From Bacteroidota bacterium (GTDB lineage: Bacteria; Bacteroidota; Bacteroidia; Chitinophagales; Chitinophagaceae): a stretch of 64,000 nt of DNA. The notes below the pieces were generated by a model, which worked only from the letters and a program-made list of their open reading frames with translations, was not told where the DNA came from and ran no database searches. The DNA is taken from positions 90,667 to 154,666 of the forward strand of contig JAFEAF010000002.1 of NCBI GenBank assembly GCA_018266555.1. Direction: 5' to 3'. The translations under genes were made by a program, and so were the position numbers. Shown piece by piece: positions 1 to 9,574 of the stretch. Within the stretch, counting starts at the first letter, position 1, and the number at the start of each line of letters is the position of its first letter.

Positions 1-114
1 ATTAGCAATTGGGACTTAAAATACAGAAGAATTGAGAGCAAAAGTGCCACAGCTTTAAGTATTGACAAAAAGTGGGGCAATATATATACTTGTGCATTTC
101 GACAAGATTTATAA
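1..114 (+). CDS. Possible C-terminal end of a gene entering from the left
   Basis: Frame 1 is open from the first base to a TAA at 112-114, giving about 37 residues that end in CAFRQDL. The other two plus-strand frames hit stops within the first 20 bases. Nothing in the segment identifies a family. A 37-codon open run can occur by chance in AT-rich DNA, so this is only a plausible partial gene. The following 120 bases up to the repeat element show no coding signal. Confidence 0.3.
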   Translation: MSNWDLKYRRIESKSATALSIDKKWGNIYTCAFRQDL

Positions 115-240
115 AGATATGCTGAAGCACGGGGGTAATAAACGCTCAAAATTTAAACTATAGTTTTAGAACATAGGTGTAATGGATAGTGCAATGCATG
201 ATTTTGAAGATTGGGGATCCTTATAATTCACCATCCCACC

Positions 241-329
241 TTTTTCTTTTTTTCAACCGGATATAAAGTAAGAACTGCCGAATATAGAGTGGAATAATTC
301 CCGGGCATTGGTATATTTTAATTTAGTAA
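241..329 (+). repeat. Upstream direct repeat, copy A
   Basis: This 89-nt stretch begins with a pyrimidine run and ends in ATTTAGTAA. It matches 1371-1458 with about eight substitutions and one single-base gap. Similarity continues weakly into an ACGAAGT-TTA block about 20 nt further on. Each copy lies about 110-120 nt upstream of a DUF4412-like gene, so it is either a conserved leader/promoter region or the trace of a tandem duplication whose coding parts have diverged. Confidence 0.8.
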
Positions 330-436
330 CAGTTGTCCGGTAACAGGCAACGAAGTTTTAAGCTATATTCTTAATTCATCCTTGTCCTGTATAGAAACTT
401 TAAAGTATGTATTAAAGAATTAAAAATTAGAGTCAA

Positions 437-1156
437 TTGAAAATATTAATGCTTCTTTTTTTAACAGCCTTCGTTTCCTTTCATAAGATAAAAAAAGCAG
501 ATGTGCCATTTGAAGGTGTTCTCACGTATCAACTCCACTATGTAGATAAATGGTTTGGCACTCAAGGTGAGGTACACACGACTATTTATGAGGCGCCGGG
601 TAAGTTTAGAATTGAAGCTTACGATACCTCATATGATAAGCCGGACTTGACCATACAAAACCCGCTTTTAATAGATGTGCAAAATGGGACTGAAACACAT
701 TTGGCAGCCAATATGCAAAGAGCCGTTGTTTATTCCGTAAGCTCAAAAAACAAAATGACTCAAAGCATGGAAAGTAATACACATACTGTATATAATATTG
801 AGAATATTGGTCAGGATACGGTAAACAATTTTACCTGCAGACACTACAGAATATCCAAGAGCTATGAAAAATTAAAAACCTTGCCTCCTGCCATCTTCGA
901 CATCTGGATCACCAAAGACCTGGGCAGTGGCAGTATCTGGTATATAGGAGACTATCTCTACCTCTATCCCGGAATGGATTTATTTACAAAATTAGCAAAG
1001 GAAGGTGCTGATGGTGTGGTAGTGAAATGGCAATTGAAAACAAAAGGTGTAACAACCTGTTTACTCACTTCACATTGGCAGACGGATATTCCCAATTCAA
1101 AATTCTTACCCCCTTCAAACTATTCACTATTTCAAATGCCGGGCATGAACCAATAG
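437..1156 (+). CDS. Secreted GLPGLI/DUF4412-like protein
   Basis: This is a 239-residue protein with a short hydrophobic N-terminus that reads as a signal peptide. The first codon is TTG at 437; an in-frame ATG at 449 gives a shorter start and may be the true one. The layout resembles DUF4412/GLPGLI-type periplasmic proteins of Bacteroidota: an N-terminal FEGVLTYQLHY strand, a central cysteine segment (NFTCRHYRI), then an IWITKDLG strand. Family function is unknown. The gene stands alone downstream of repeat copy A, and the next gene has a similar layout behind repeat copy B. Family assignment rests on layout, not on a diagnostic motif. Confidence 0.55.
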   Translation: MKILMLLFLTAFVSFHKIKKADVPFEGVLTYQLHYVDKWFGTQGEVHTTIYEAPGKFRIEAYDTSYDKPDLTIQNPLLIDVQNGTETHLAANMQRAVVYSVSSKNKMTQSMESNTHTVYNIENIGQDTVNNFTCRHYRISKSYEKLKTLPPAIFDIWITKDLGSGSIWYIGDYLYLYPGMDLFTKLAKEGADGVVVKWQLKTKGVTTCLLTSHWQTDIPNSKFLPPSNYSLFQMPGMNQ

Positions 1157-1370
1157 CAAAGAAATCTTGAGAATGATCACAGACAGAAATTCCTTTAGCA
1201 GCATACAGGATTAGGTATTTAAATCGTGTATGAATATTAATAATTTCTTTGAAAGTTAATACTGCAAAGACTTTGGCGATTATTTTATTAAAAATTAATT
1301 CAAGTTATTCCTTATTGATTCACGACTAAAGCTCCTAATCCGAATAACATATTTATTATCAATCCCCGCT

Positions 1371-1458
1371 TTTTTCTTTTTTTCAACCAGATATAAAGGC
1401 ATCGCTGCCGGATATAGAGTGGAATAATTCCCGGCATTGATATATTTTAATTTAGTAA
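1371..1458 (+). repeat. Upstream direct repeat, copy B
   Basis: This is the second copy of the element at 241-329, about 90% identical. The best conserved part is GATATAGAGTGGAATAATTC and the TATATTTTAATTTAGTAA end. A six-base block near the middle is the main difference. It lies in the 420-nt gap between two DUF4412-like genes; the rest of that gap shows no other feature that I can support. Confidence 0.8.
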
Positions 1459-1579
1459 TGGATTTCATCAATCGGTAAACGAAGTATTAATTCGAATAGT
1501 TTATTAGCAACCTTCCGGTATTATAACGTAGGCTCTTTTAACCAAACAGGATTAAAGATAATTTTTTAAACAAAAATTT

Positions 1580-2302
1580 ATGAACCGCTTTATCAATATG
1601 ATTACGGCTCTCGTATTTCTACCGTTCTTATTTTCATACGGAAAGCCCGGCTTGCAAAATTTTTCTGCGCTCAAACACAATGATTTCCATAAATACAAGG
1701 GAAAGGGCGTTCTCCTGGTTTACACAGGAACCTCACAATCCCCGGTGGGAGTTTTCGCCATAGGCATCAGTATGGAAACAGATCCCGCCATTGGGATTAG
1801 GTTTGAAATAACAGTTAAACGAGGCATTAATGTAATGTCTCACGCAGCGATATTTCACAAATTTTCGAACCCCAAGCAGTCCATTATTTACAACTTTCAA
1901 TCCCATACCGCTTCTGTTAATTATAATACAAATCCTGAATTTAATACTAAGCTAATTGGAGGATTGGTGGCTGCCGCAGATAAGGAAATGATTGGGAAAT
2001 ACTCATGTACTCATCTTCAAAAATCCGATAATAAAGGCGATATCATTATTACAAAAGATGATTATTGGATGGCTAATAACTTACCGGGATTCCAGTCAAT
2101 CATTAGTGCTCTTAACAAAGTAAATGGTGAGAGCTTTTTTCTGATAAACAACAGTGTTTTCGGTTGGGGCGGGCTTGTCAGATGGGATCATTATGAAAAA
2201 AACAAAAAACACAACATAGAATCGAATGCAGAAATAAACCTTATTGAGGCCAACACGGATATGGATTTCCCTTCAACCGATTTTGATCCGCCTAAGAAAT
2301 AG
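1580..2302 (+). CDS. Secreted DUF4412-like protein, likely distant paralog of the preceding gene
   Basis: This 240-residue protein has an N-terminal hydrophobic signal segment (ITALVFLPFLFSYG). The body has a central KYSCTHLQKS cysteine region followed by GDIIITKDDYW, matching in order the cysteine region and IWITKDL strand of the gene at 437. This suggests the two are diverged duplicates. No catalytic motif is visible, and a periplasmic or surface location is inferred from the signal peptide. The ATG at 1580 is well placed ahead of the signal peptide. Confidence 0.5.
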   Translation: MNRFINMITALVFLPFLFSYGKPGLQNFSALKHNDFHKYKGKGVLLVYTGTSQSPVGVFAIGISMETDPAIGIRFEITVKRGINVMSHAAIFHKFSNPKQSIIYNFQSHTASVNYNTNPEFNTKLIGGLVAAADKEMIGKYSCTHLQKSDNKGDIIITKDDYWMANNLPGFQSIISALNKVNGESFFLINNSVFGWGGLVRWDHYEKNKKHNIESNAEINLIEANTDMDFPSTDFDPPKK

Positions 2303-2393
2303 GTTTAAAGTAAAGACACGGTTTCCTATCATGTTAAGGGTTGAAGCCAATTGAAATGATTTATTCAACATTAAAAAAGCAGATAGAGGTAGC

Positions 2394-2422
2394 GGTTGCC
2401 AATCTTTAAAGGATTGGGAACC
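2394..2422 (+). promoter_or_regulatory. Hairpin in the leader of the OmpA-domain gene
   Basis: GGTTGCCAATC and GATTGGGAACC flank a 7-nt loop and pair with one internal mismatch. The hairpin ends 37 nt before the ATG at 2460. No T-tract follows, so it is more likely a leader structure or an operator than a terminator. Confidence 0.45.
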
Positions 2423-2459
2423 CTCGAAAATGAAATTTTAAACTTTTAAAAATAAACAA

Positions 2460-3785
2460 ATGAAAACATTAATTGCATTCATTGCCATGGCAGCATTCAT
2501 GAGCAATGCAGTGGCACAGTCAACAAAAGATGTTATTAAACAGCAGGTAGGCGATGGCGTAAAACAAGGTGCCGCCATTGCAACTGAACATACTGCGGAT
2601 AAAGTGGCTGATAAAGTTTTGAATTCAATTTTCGGAAGAAAAAAGAAAAAAAAGAATGACAACCAATCTCAAAATACATCAGTCAATAACAACAATAATA
2701 ATAATGTTGCCACAAACACATCCGCAACAAACGGCTTAACAACAACAGATTCTTCGGGCACTTCCTTACAAACTTACAGTAAGTACGATTTCGTTCCTGG
2801 TGAAAAAGTGCTGGTGTATGAAGACTTTTCAAAAGATGCTATTGGAGATTTCCCGGTAAACTGGAATACAAATTCTGCCGGCGAAATAGTTACCGCTTCC
2901 AGGCAAACGGGACAATGGCTGATGCTTAATAAAAAGGGAATATACCGACAGGATGATGTAACTACTCTTCCCGACAATTTTACTTACGAATATGATATGA
3001 TGTATTCCGGCGATAATGATTTTCTTAGATTATTCCTTGTAAGCGGTGGCGATGATAATGGCAGGTTAGCTTATGATATGGGCAATCGTTCCGGAGTTGA
3101 TATTGGTATTCAGACCCTCACACGTGGAGATGGAAATGGAGGTGTGGCTCACATCTCTACTTACAACGATGGAAATACAATCATTGACAACCAGGTTGAA
3201 TTTCATAATACCAGTGGGGTACCCAAATTAAAAATTTCCGTTTGGCGTCAGCAGCAACGATTAAGAGTATATATTAATCAGGATAAAGTATTTGACCTGC
3301 CCCGCGCATTTGCAGCAGGAAAGGTTTATAATACCGCTATGTTTCAACTATGGAGCGACCCTAATAATAGCCAGAGTAAATACCTGATCAGTAATATCAA
3401 ATTGGCTGCAGGTGCACCTGATACACGGAACAAGCTGATCAATGAGGGTAAATTTTCCACCACCGGTATTTTGTTCGATGTGAATTCAGCGAACATTAAA
3501 CCGGAATCTTATGGTTCATTAAAAGAGATTGCAGATGTACTTCAGGAGAATGCAAATGTTCGGGTAAAAATTATCGGCCATACCGATAATGATGGCGATG
3601 CTTCAATGAATCTTGCTCTTTCCAAAAAACGGGCTGAAACAGTAAAATCTTTTTTGCAATCTGAATTTAACATTGATGGTACAAGAATGGAAACTGATGG
3701 CAAAGGCGCTTCCGAACCTGTGGGGGATAATAAAACAGCTGCAGGCAAAGCGCAAAATCGCAGGGTGGAATTTCTGAAGATATAA
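2460..3785 (+). CDS. OmpA-family outer-membrane protein with N-terminal secreted domain
   Basis: This 441-residue protein starts with a signal peptide ending near VAQS. A basic run of lysines (about residue 63) and an asparagine/threonine-rich low-complexity linker (about 70-95) follow. Residues about 115-325 form a beta-rich LamG-like or unassigned domain. The C-terminal 110 residues are an OmpA/MotB-like peptidoglycan-binding domain: ILFDVNSANIKPES opens it, GHTDNDGD holds the conserved Asp, LSKKRAETV follows, and NRRVEF closes it. It should sit in the periplasm or outer membrane and bind peptidoglycan. It is a single gene with a hairpin in its leader. The OmpA domain is certain; the role of the middle domain is not. 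Confidence 0.85.
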   Translation: MKTLIAFIAMAAFMSNAVAQSTKDVIKQQVGDGVKQGAAIATEHTADKVADKVLNSIFGRKKKKKNDNQSQNTSVNNNNNNNVATNTSATNGLTTTDSSGTSLQTYSKYDFVPGEKVLVYEDFSKDAIGDFPVNWNTNSAGEIVTASRQTGQWLMLNKKGIYRQDDVTTLPDNFTYEYDMMYSGDNDFLRLFLVSGGDDNGRLAYDMGNRSGVDIGIQTLTRGDGNGGVAHISTYNDGNTIIDNQVEFHNTSGVPKLKISVWRQQQRLRVYINQDKVFDLPRAFAAGKVYNTAMFQLWSDPNNSQSKYLISNIKLAAGAPDTRNKLINEGKFSTTGILFDVNSANIKPESYGSLKEIADVLQENANVRVKIIGHTDNDGDASMNLALSKKRAETVKSFLQSEFNIDGTRMETDGKGASEPVGDNKTAAGKAQNRRVEFLKI

Positions 3786-4033
3786 TTTTTTTTATCAATC
3801 ATTCCACTCAACAGGTAGCGTAATAAAAAAAGTTCATTTAAATGCAGGTTTATGTATAAGCCGTTACATGACGATAATAATGAGGAACAAACAAAATTTT
3901 AAGAAAAATAGCTGAGTAGAATACTCTTAAATTTATGTAGCAATTGGCTTGAATTGAAGATTAGCTTTTTTTCTGAAAGTAATTTCCATAGTAAATTTAT
4001 GAACACATTACCGTGCGGCCTTTTTTTATTTTT

Positions 4034-6106
4034 ATGAGACGGGTTTACAAATATCTTTTTATTGTAGCCATCTTTCTCAACGGGTTATCCTCTTTTATAT
4101 CTTATGCTCAAACAAATGAACCTTCATTGCCCTTTCCGCCGGCTTATAATAAGCTCAGAACAGATACCGCCCGTATGCGTTTTTTAATGAATACTATCAG
4201 TGATTCATTAAATAGCGGACAACTTACGATGGTGTACGATATGGCCAAAGAAGGCTTGCGCCTTGCTGAAAAAAATCAGGTGGATACCATGAAAGGCATT
4301 TTTTATTTTGATTTGGGAAAAGCATTCACCTACCAGTATTCTCTTCCGGACAGCGCCATATTTTATTACAAAAAAGTGTTACCCTATTTCCCGGACAAAT
4401 TAAGATACTACAATCTCATCTCTATGAGAGAAATTATGATTGCTTTCCTTAATTCAGGGAAAAAAGATTCTGCCATGGCTTATCTTGATTCATTGCATGG
4501 GAGAATAGACACCCTGGCAATTAGCAATCCACGCCGCTACAGCATTTCATCAGTAATGGCCACAGCTTATCAATATTATGGCATGTTCCGAACAGCGATT
4601 TCGTTATATGAAAATTCCATTGAAGGGTACCGGAAAGCCGGGTTTCCAACATCTGTAGGTCTTCCCATGGCCAATCTTGCAGAACTCTATGATGAATCGG
4701 GGGATGATACAAATGCGATCAAATATGCACGGGAAGCATTGGGGTATCTTTCGAATATGGAATTTATGGGCACGGTTGCTAACCTGGCATCTTACTATAC
4801 CAATCTTAACCGAAACGACTCCGCCCGTTTTTTTAATAAGCTTGCCGACTCAGTTGGGGCATTGATTCATAATGATGAGCAGTTACACCTCCGTGGCCCA
4901 TTTAATGAAACAGATATATTGATCAATGAAAAAAGATATAATGAAGCAAGAAAAAGACTCTCCCCGATAAAAGCCTGGATTGATAAAAAAAATGACATAA
5001 ATGGTCTCATAAAATACCTGACCTCTTTAGCCAGCATAGATACCGGGTTGCACAGATGGGCCTATGCGAGGGATACACTTTTACAGGCACTTTCATTAGC
5101 CCGGGAAAATAATGGAGAGGTGGGTATTACTATTTTGTTACAAGGTCTTTCCTCCGTGTATGCCAAATTGGGGGATTTCCGTGAAGCTTACCGGTACCAG
5201 CAGGAATATATGCAACATATAGATTCGCTCACCAATGAAAAAACCAAATCAAGGCTGGCTGATTTTGAAGCCATGTATAAAACACAGAAAAAAGAAGAAT
5301 CCATTACATTATTGCAAAAGAATAATGACATAAAGGATCTTAAGCTAAAGAACAGTAAACAATGGAATATCATTTACCTCGGCGGGTTTACTTTTTTATT
5401 GATAGTAACGGGTATTTCTTTTTATCATAGAAACAGAAGACTGAAAGCGCAGGGACAAAAAACAAAAGCGGATCTTCAAATGCAGCTATTCCGTTCGCAG
5501 ATGAACCCTCACTTCATTTTCAACAGCCTGAACAGCATTGAATATTATATTCTGCAAAACGAAAAAAGGAATGCAAGCATTTATCTCAACAAATTTGCAA
5601 GCCTCATAAGGATCATTCTTTCCAACAACAGAAAAGATGTGGTGCCTTTTACAGAAGATATGCAAACAATACAACTTTATGTTGACCTGGAACTTTTAAG
5701 ATTCAATCACAGCTTTCAATACATTACAGATATTGATCAGGCTTTACTGGATGCTGATTATCTCGTACCCCCCTTATTAATTCAGCCTTTTGTTGAAAAT
5801 GCCATTATTCATGGTTTCGGGCTCAGCGATAAGCAGGGCCTTCAATTAAAAATATCAGCTTTACTTAGGGGTGAATATATCGTTTACACGATTGAGGACA
5901 ATGGGGTGGGCCGGAAGAAATCTGCAGCAAAAAATGCCCTGAATAAACCGAACCATAACAGCCTTGGACTACAGATAACACAGCAACGGATTAACATTTT
6001 TAATGAACAACACAAAGCGAATAGTTCTTTGCGCATTGAAGACCTTTATGATGCCAACCAGAAACCTTGTGGTACCCGGGTTTCTGTAAAAATTAAAACT
6101 ACTTAA
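4034..6106 (+). CDS. TPR-containing LytS-type sensor histidine kinase
   Basis: A GTG at 4013 would give 697 residues, but the ATG at 4034 sits directly before a good signal peptide (MRRVYKYLFIVAIF...) and is preferred, giving 690. After the signal peptide come about 380 residues of helical TPR-like repeats. A coiled segment and one membrane helix follow near residues 448-468 (NIIYLGGFTFLLIVTG). The His_kinase (PF06580) box then appears: QMNPHFIFNSLNS with the phospho-accepting His near residue 493. The ATPase part shows NAIIHGFG (N box) and IEDNGVGR (G box). It probably senses a periplasmic signal through the TPRs and phosphorylates the regulator encoded one base downstream. Confidence 0.92.
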   Translation: MRRVYKYLFIVAIFLNGLSSFISYAQTNEPSLPFPPAYNKLRTDTARMRFLMNTISDSLNSGQLTMVYDMAKEGLRLAEKNQVDTMKGIFYFDLGKAFTYQYSLPDSAIFYYKKVLPYFPDKLRYYNLISMREIMIAFLNSGKKDSAMAYLDSLHGRIDTLAISNPRRYSISSVMATAYQYYGMFRTAISLYENSIEGYRKAGFPTSVGLPMANLAELYDESGDDTNAIKYAREALGYLSNMEFMGTVANLASYYTNLNRNDSARFFNKLADSVGALIHNDEQLHLRGPFNETDILINEKRYNEARKRLSPIKAWIDKKNDINGLIKYLTSLASIDTGLHRWAYARDTLLQALSLARENNGEVGITILLQGLSSVYAKLGDFREAYRYQQEYMQHIDSLTNEKTKSRLADFEAMYKTQKKEESITLLQKNNDIKDLKLKNSKQWNIIYLGGFTFLLIVTGISFYHRNRRLKAQGQKTKADLQMQLFRSQMNPHFIFNSLNSIEYYILQNEKRNASIYLNKFASLIRIILSNNRKDVVPFTEDMQTIQLYVDLELLRFNHSFQYITDIDQALLDADYLVPPLLIQPFVENAIIHGFGLSDKQGLQLKISALLRGEYIVYTIEDNGVGRKKSAAKNALNKPNHNSLGLQITQQRINIFNEQHKANSSLRIEDLYDANQKPCGTRVSVKIKTT

Positions 6107-6107
6107 G

Positions 6108-6863
6108 ATGCCATCTAATAGTATAAAAGCCATATTGATAGACGATGAAAAAACCAGCCTGCAAAACCTGAAACAAAAATTAGAGGAATTTTGTAAGCAG
6201 GTAGTGGTGGTGGGTGCTACACAAAATCCGGAAGAAGCAATTACATTGATCAGGAACTTAAAGCCTGATGTATTATTCCTTGATATTGAAATGCCAAAGA
6301 TGAGCGGGTTCAGGATGCTGGAAGAACTGGGTGATTATGACGCAGAAATTATTTTTACTACAGCCTATAATCATTATGCCATTGATGCCATGCGTATCAG
6401 TGCATTTGATTACCTGGTAAAACCGGTGGCTATTGAAGAATTAGAAAATGCAGTGAAAAGGCTTGCTGAAAAAAAGGCGACATATACCCAGGAGCGATTC
6501 CACGTTTTGAAAGAATCTATCACTGAAAATAAAAACCAGGAAAATAAAATTGCAGTGCCTGTCCGTGATGGTTTTGAATTTGTGGTAATAAAAAATATCC
6601 TGAGGATTGAGTCAAGCTCCAGCTATTCACGCATCTTTTTTAGAGATGGCAAATCAATTATCGTCACCAAATTGCTGAAAGATTTTGAAGAGATCTTAAC
6701 GCCTTATCATTTTTTCAGGGTTCATAACAGCCATCTTATTAATCTGAATTACATCAAAAAATACCTTCGTGGAATAGGTGGGCAGGTGTTGATGGATAAC
6801 GGAGACCTGATTGATGTTTCCCGGAGAAAAAAAGATGAATTTATAAGCATACTTAATATTTAG
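6108..6863 (+). CDS. LytTR-family response regulator
   Basis: This 251-residue protein has a receiver domain at 1-120, with the acidic pair D12/D13, phospho-acceptor D59 in LFLDIEMP, T85 region and K105 in YLVKP. A LytTR DNA-binding domain occupies about 150-250 (RIESSSSYSRIFF, FRVHNSHLINLNYI). It starts one base after the kinase stop, so the pair is translationally coupled and forms a standard LytS/LytTR system. The target genes are not evident. A hairpin 130 nt downstream may end the transcript. Confidence 0.95.
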   Translation: MPSNSIKAILIDDEKTSLQNLKQKLEEFCKQVVVVGATQNPEEAITLIRNLKPDVLFLDIEMPKMSGFRMLEELGDYDAEIIFTTAYNHYAIDAMRISAFDYLVKPVAIEELENAVKRLAEKKATYTQERFHVLKESITENKNQENKIAVPVRDGFEFVVIKNILRIESSSSYSRIFFRDGKSIIVTKLLKDFEEILTPYHFFRVHNSHLINLNYIKKYLRGIGGQVLMDNGDLIDVSRRKKDEFISILNI

Positions 6864-6995
6864 GCACTAAACTGACAGGAAAACCTTTAAATAACATAAT
6901 TCATTCTTACCGCAAACGAAATTATATTCAGTGCCGGTTCAATCGTTTATAAAATAACCCTATTGAAAATACAAAACACGAAGAAGTAAATAATG

Positions 6996-7021
6996 AGCCC
7001 CGATGTAAAGACAACGGGGCT
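6996..7021. terminator. GC-rich hairpin between convergent genes
   Basis: AGCCCCG and CGGGGCT pair around a 12-nt loop in the gap between the regulator and the convergent M3 peptidase. No strong T-tract follows on either strand. Position between converging genes supports a termination role. A separate 12-nt palindrome, CCCAAATTTGGG, is at 7086-7097. Confidence 0.4.
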
Positions 7022-7122
7022 TAGGTTAAGGCTCTGATTAGTAGTTATAATATTATTTCAAAAATAATTGGCTTGTTTTAATTTTCCCAAATTTGGGCAT
7101 ACCACTTTCAGGTTATATGTCG

Positions 7123-8847
7123 TCAATTATTCAAAGAATCCATTTCTTTTTTTACAAATTGCATCAATTCACTGATTGACGCCGGTGAAAAATCAAATGC
7201 AAGACCTGCGGCTTTAAAAAGTTCGGGAAGAGTTTTGGTGCCACCCAGAGATAATGCTTTCATATAGTTGTTTAAGGCCAGTTTATTATTCTCTTTATAT
7301 TGTTTCCAAAGGCCGATGGCTCCCAACTGGGCTATGCCATATTCAATGTAATAGAAAGGCACTTCAAAAAGATGAAGTTGCCGCTGCCATGAATACCGGC
7401 GGTATTCATCAAGGCCTGAAAAATCTATTGCCGTAGATGAAAATTCATCGAGTATTTGCATCCACATTTCAGCTCTAACTTCTTCAGTATGGCCGGGATG
7501 TTCATATACCCAGTGTTGAAATTTATCTATGGTTGCTATCCATGGGAAAATGGTAATCACCCGTTCCAGTTGTTGTTCTTTAGCACGAATCAATTCTTCT
7601 TTGTTATTAAAAAATACATGCCAGTGATCCATACTGAATAATTCCATGGACATGCTGGCCACTTCAGCTATTTCAGTCGGGTAATCTTTAAACCCACTCA
7701 ATTCTAAATCGTGTGCAAGAAAAGAATGAACAGCGTGGCCGCCTTCATGCACTATGGTGGTGATGTCATCAAGTTGCCCGGCAGCATTCATAAAAATAAA
7801 AGGAGCGCCGCTTTCCATCAAGGGCATATTGTATCCTCCCGGTGCTTTGCCTTTCCTGCTTTCCAGGTCCAGGTGACCCATCTCTTTCATTTTTGCTAGG
7901 CAACTGCTAAAAAACGGATCTAATTCATTAAAGCAGGAAATCGTTTTACTGATCAACTCTTCTCCGGTTTTAAATGGATGAAGGGGTTCTGTTCCTGCCG
8001 GCTCGGCATCTATATCCCAGGGGCGAAGAGATAATAGGGAAAGTTTTTTCTTTTTATGTTCGTAAATTTCATTTACCAATGGCATCACATGAAGTCGTAC
8101 GGCTTCGTGAAATTGAAAACAATCTTTTTTGGTATAATCAAAACGCCCCATTTCCACAAACTTGAAATCACGGTAATTTTCAAAGCCGGCATTGAGTGCA
8201 ACCTGCTGACGTTTTTCAATAAGTTTTGTGAAGAGTTCATTCAGTTCTTTTTTATCCTGTAACCGCCGGTCATTTATTTTCCGATACACTTCTTCCCTGA
8301 GATTTCGGTCCGGGTTTTCTAAAAACTTTGTAGCCTGTTGCAATGTATATTCCTGCCCCTGCACCTGCACTGTCATTTTTCCGGCAATCATGGCATAATG
8401 CTGTGACTCTACATTGAGTTCGGCTAATATGGGAATATTTTTTTCACGGAACAGATCTATATTCTTTTTTACATTGCGTAAATAAGTAAAATATTTTTTG
8501 CTGTCCAGCTCTTTGGTAAACGGGTTTTCAATCAGCTTTCGGTTTAGCCTGTCAGAATAAGGCTGCATCCTAGGTTGAATTTCCATCATAAAAAAAACAT
8601 AAGACTGTTCAAGGCTTTTGTTTTCTGTATCGCAGGTCATCCGTATCTGACGCCAGCAGGCGTCTTCGCTGATCACAGCTTCCAGTTCGCTGATATCCCT
8701 GAGCCAATGCTCTAATTCCTGAACGCTATTGATATTCCGGTCTTCCAGGTTTTTAAAATATGGCTCCAATACTTCCCATGAAGTGATGGTGAAACTTTCA
8801 GGCAAAAAATGACGGGATATTTTTTTAATATCGGCAGTATGATTCAT
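7123..8847 (-). CDS. M3 family oligoendopeptidase (PepF-like)
   Basis: This 574-residue cytoplasmic protein has no signal peptide. It carries the zinc-metallopeptidase motif TIVHEGGHAVHSF near residue 367, with the downstream glutamate in PTEIAEVASMSMEL. This fits peptidase family M3, subfamily B, and the length is typical. Members cleave short peptides in the cytosol. It is followed on the same strand by nothing obvious, and its upstream neighbour is the DUF5606 gene 43 nt away, so the two may be co-transcribed. Confidence 0.92.
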   Translation of the reverse strand: MNHTADIKKISRHFLPESFTITSWEVLEPYFKNLEDRNINSVQELEHWLRDISELEAVISEDACWRQIRMTCDTENKSLEQSYVFFMMEIQPRMQPYSDRLNRKLIENPFTKELDSKKYFTYLRNVKKNIDLFREKNIPILAELNVESQHYAMIAGKMTVQVQGQEYTLQQATKFLENPDRNLREEVYRKINDRRLQDKKELNELFTKLIEKRQQVALNAGFENYRDFKFVEMGRFDYTKKDCFQFHEAVRLHVMPLVNEIYEHKKKKLSLLSLRPWDIDAEPAGTEPLHPFKTGEELISKTISCFNELDPFFSSCLAKMKEMGHLDLESRKGKAPGGYNMPLMESGAPFIFMNAAGQLDDITTIVHEGGHAVHSFLAHDLELSGFKDYPTEIAEVASMSMELFSMDHWHVFFNNKEELIRAKEQQLERVITIFPWIATIDKFQHWVYEHPGHTEEVRAEMWMQILDEFSSTAIDFSGLDEYRRYSWQRQLHLFEVPFYYIEYGIAQLGAIGLWKQYKENNKLALNNYMKALSLGGTKTLPELFKAAGLAFDFSPASISELMQFVKKEMDSLNN

Positions 8848-8890
8848 ATAAAATTTTTGAAAAAGAAAAATTCAGGATAAAGAACAGCTA

Positions 8891-9385
8891 TTATTTTTTC
8901 TTAGCAGGCGTTTTCTTTGAGGGTTTTTTTCCTTCGGTCTTTGGAGAAACTTCTTCTTTCTTTTCAGGTATTTGTTCTGCAACAGGCGCTTCGGGTTCCG
9001 GCTCAGACAATTTGATTTCAATTTTGTGTTTTTTCAGTATATCAAACCATCGAATCATTTTTTTAAGATCGCTGTTATATACTCTTTCAAAATCCAGGTT
9101 GGGCAAAATTTTTTCAAAATATTTTTTAACCGCCACAGGATCTTTTTCATCCGGAAGTTGAGTATCACTTTTTTCCATTGTATTAAAAACATCCGCCAGG
9201 TTGATATTGTCACTGGTTGTAAAAACTTCGATACTTTCCAGTTGTGAGAAATTGTGAATCCTGCCTGATATGAAACGGGTGCTTTTGTCGTCAATAGACC
9301 GGACAATAGCGCCGTCGGTTTTACTGTTTATCAACTCAAATAATCCGGGCATACCGGTAATAGCCACAAGTTTAGAATATTCCAT
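8891..9385 (-). CDS. DUF5606 family protein
   Basis: A longer reading from 9433 is possible, but family members begin with MEYxKLVAITGxPGL, so the ATG at 9385 is chosen, giving 164 residues. The N-terminal 90 residues hold the conserved part (GAIVRSIDDKSTRFISGR). The tail is rich in Lys, Pro, Glu and Ala (PSKKTPAKKK) and is probably disordered. Function is unknown; the family is conserved in Bacteroidota. It lies directly upstream of the M3 peptidase, which may share its transcript. Confidence 0.85.
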   Translation of the reverse strand: MEYSKLVAITGMPGLFELINSKTDGAIVRSIDDKSTRFISGRIHNFSQLESIEVFTTSDNINLADVFNTMEKSDTQLPDEKDPVAVKKYFEKILPNLDFERVYNSDLKKMIRWFDILKKHKIEIKLSEPEPEAPVAEQIPEKKEEVSPKTEGKKPSKKTPAKKK

Positions 9386-9574
9386 AAATCTTTCAAGTAT
9401 TAAAGGAGATGCAAGATAATTGAGTTCGTTCAAATGAATATAACAAAGCTTATTTGCAATATATTTTAACCATTTATATGGCTGTTTTTACCAATAATAA
9501 AAGGCCCATGAATTTCCCAGATAAGTACGAAGGTTATACTTTGATTGAGCGTCTAAACTGTATAATTAAAGTTT

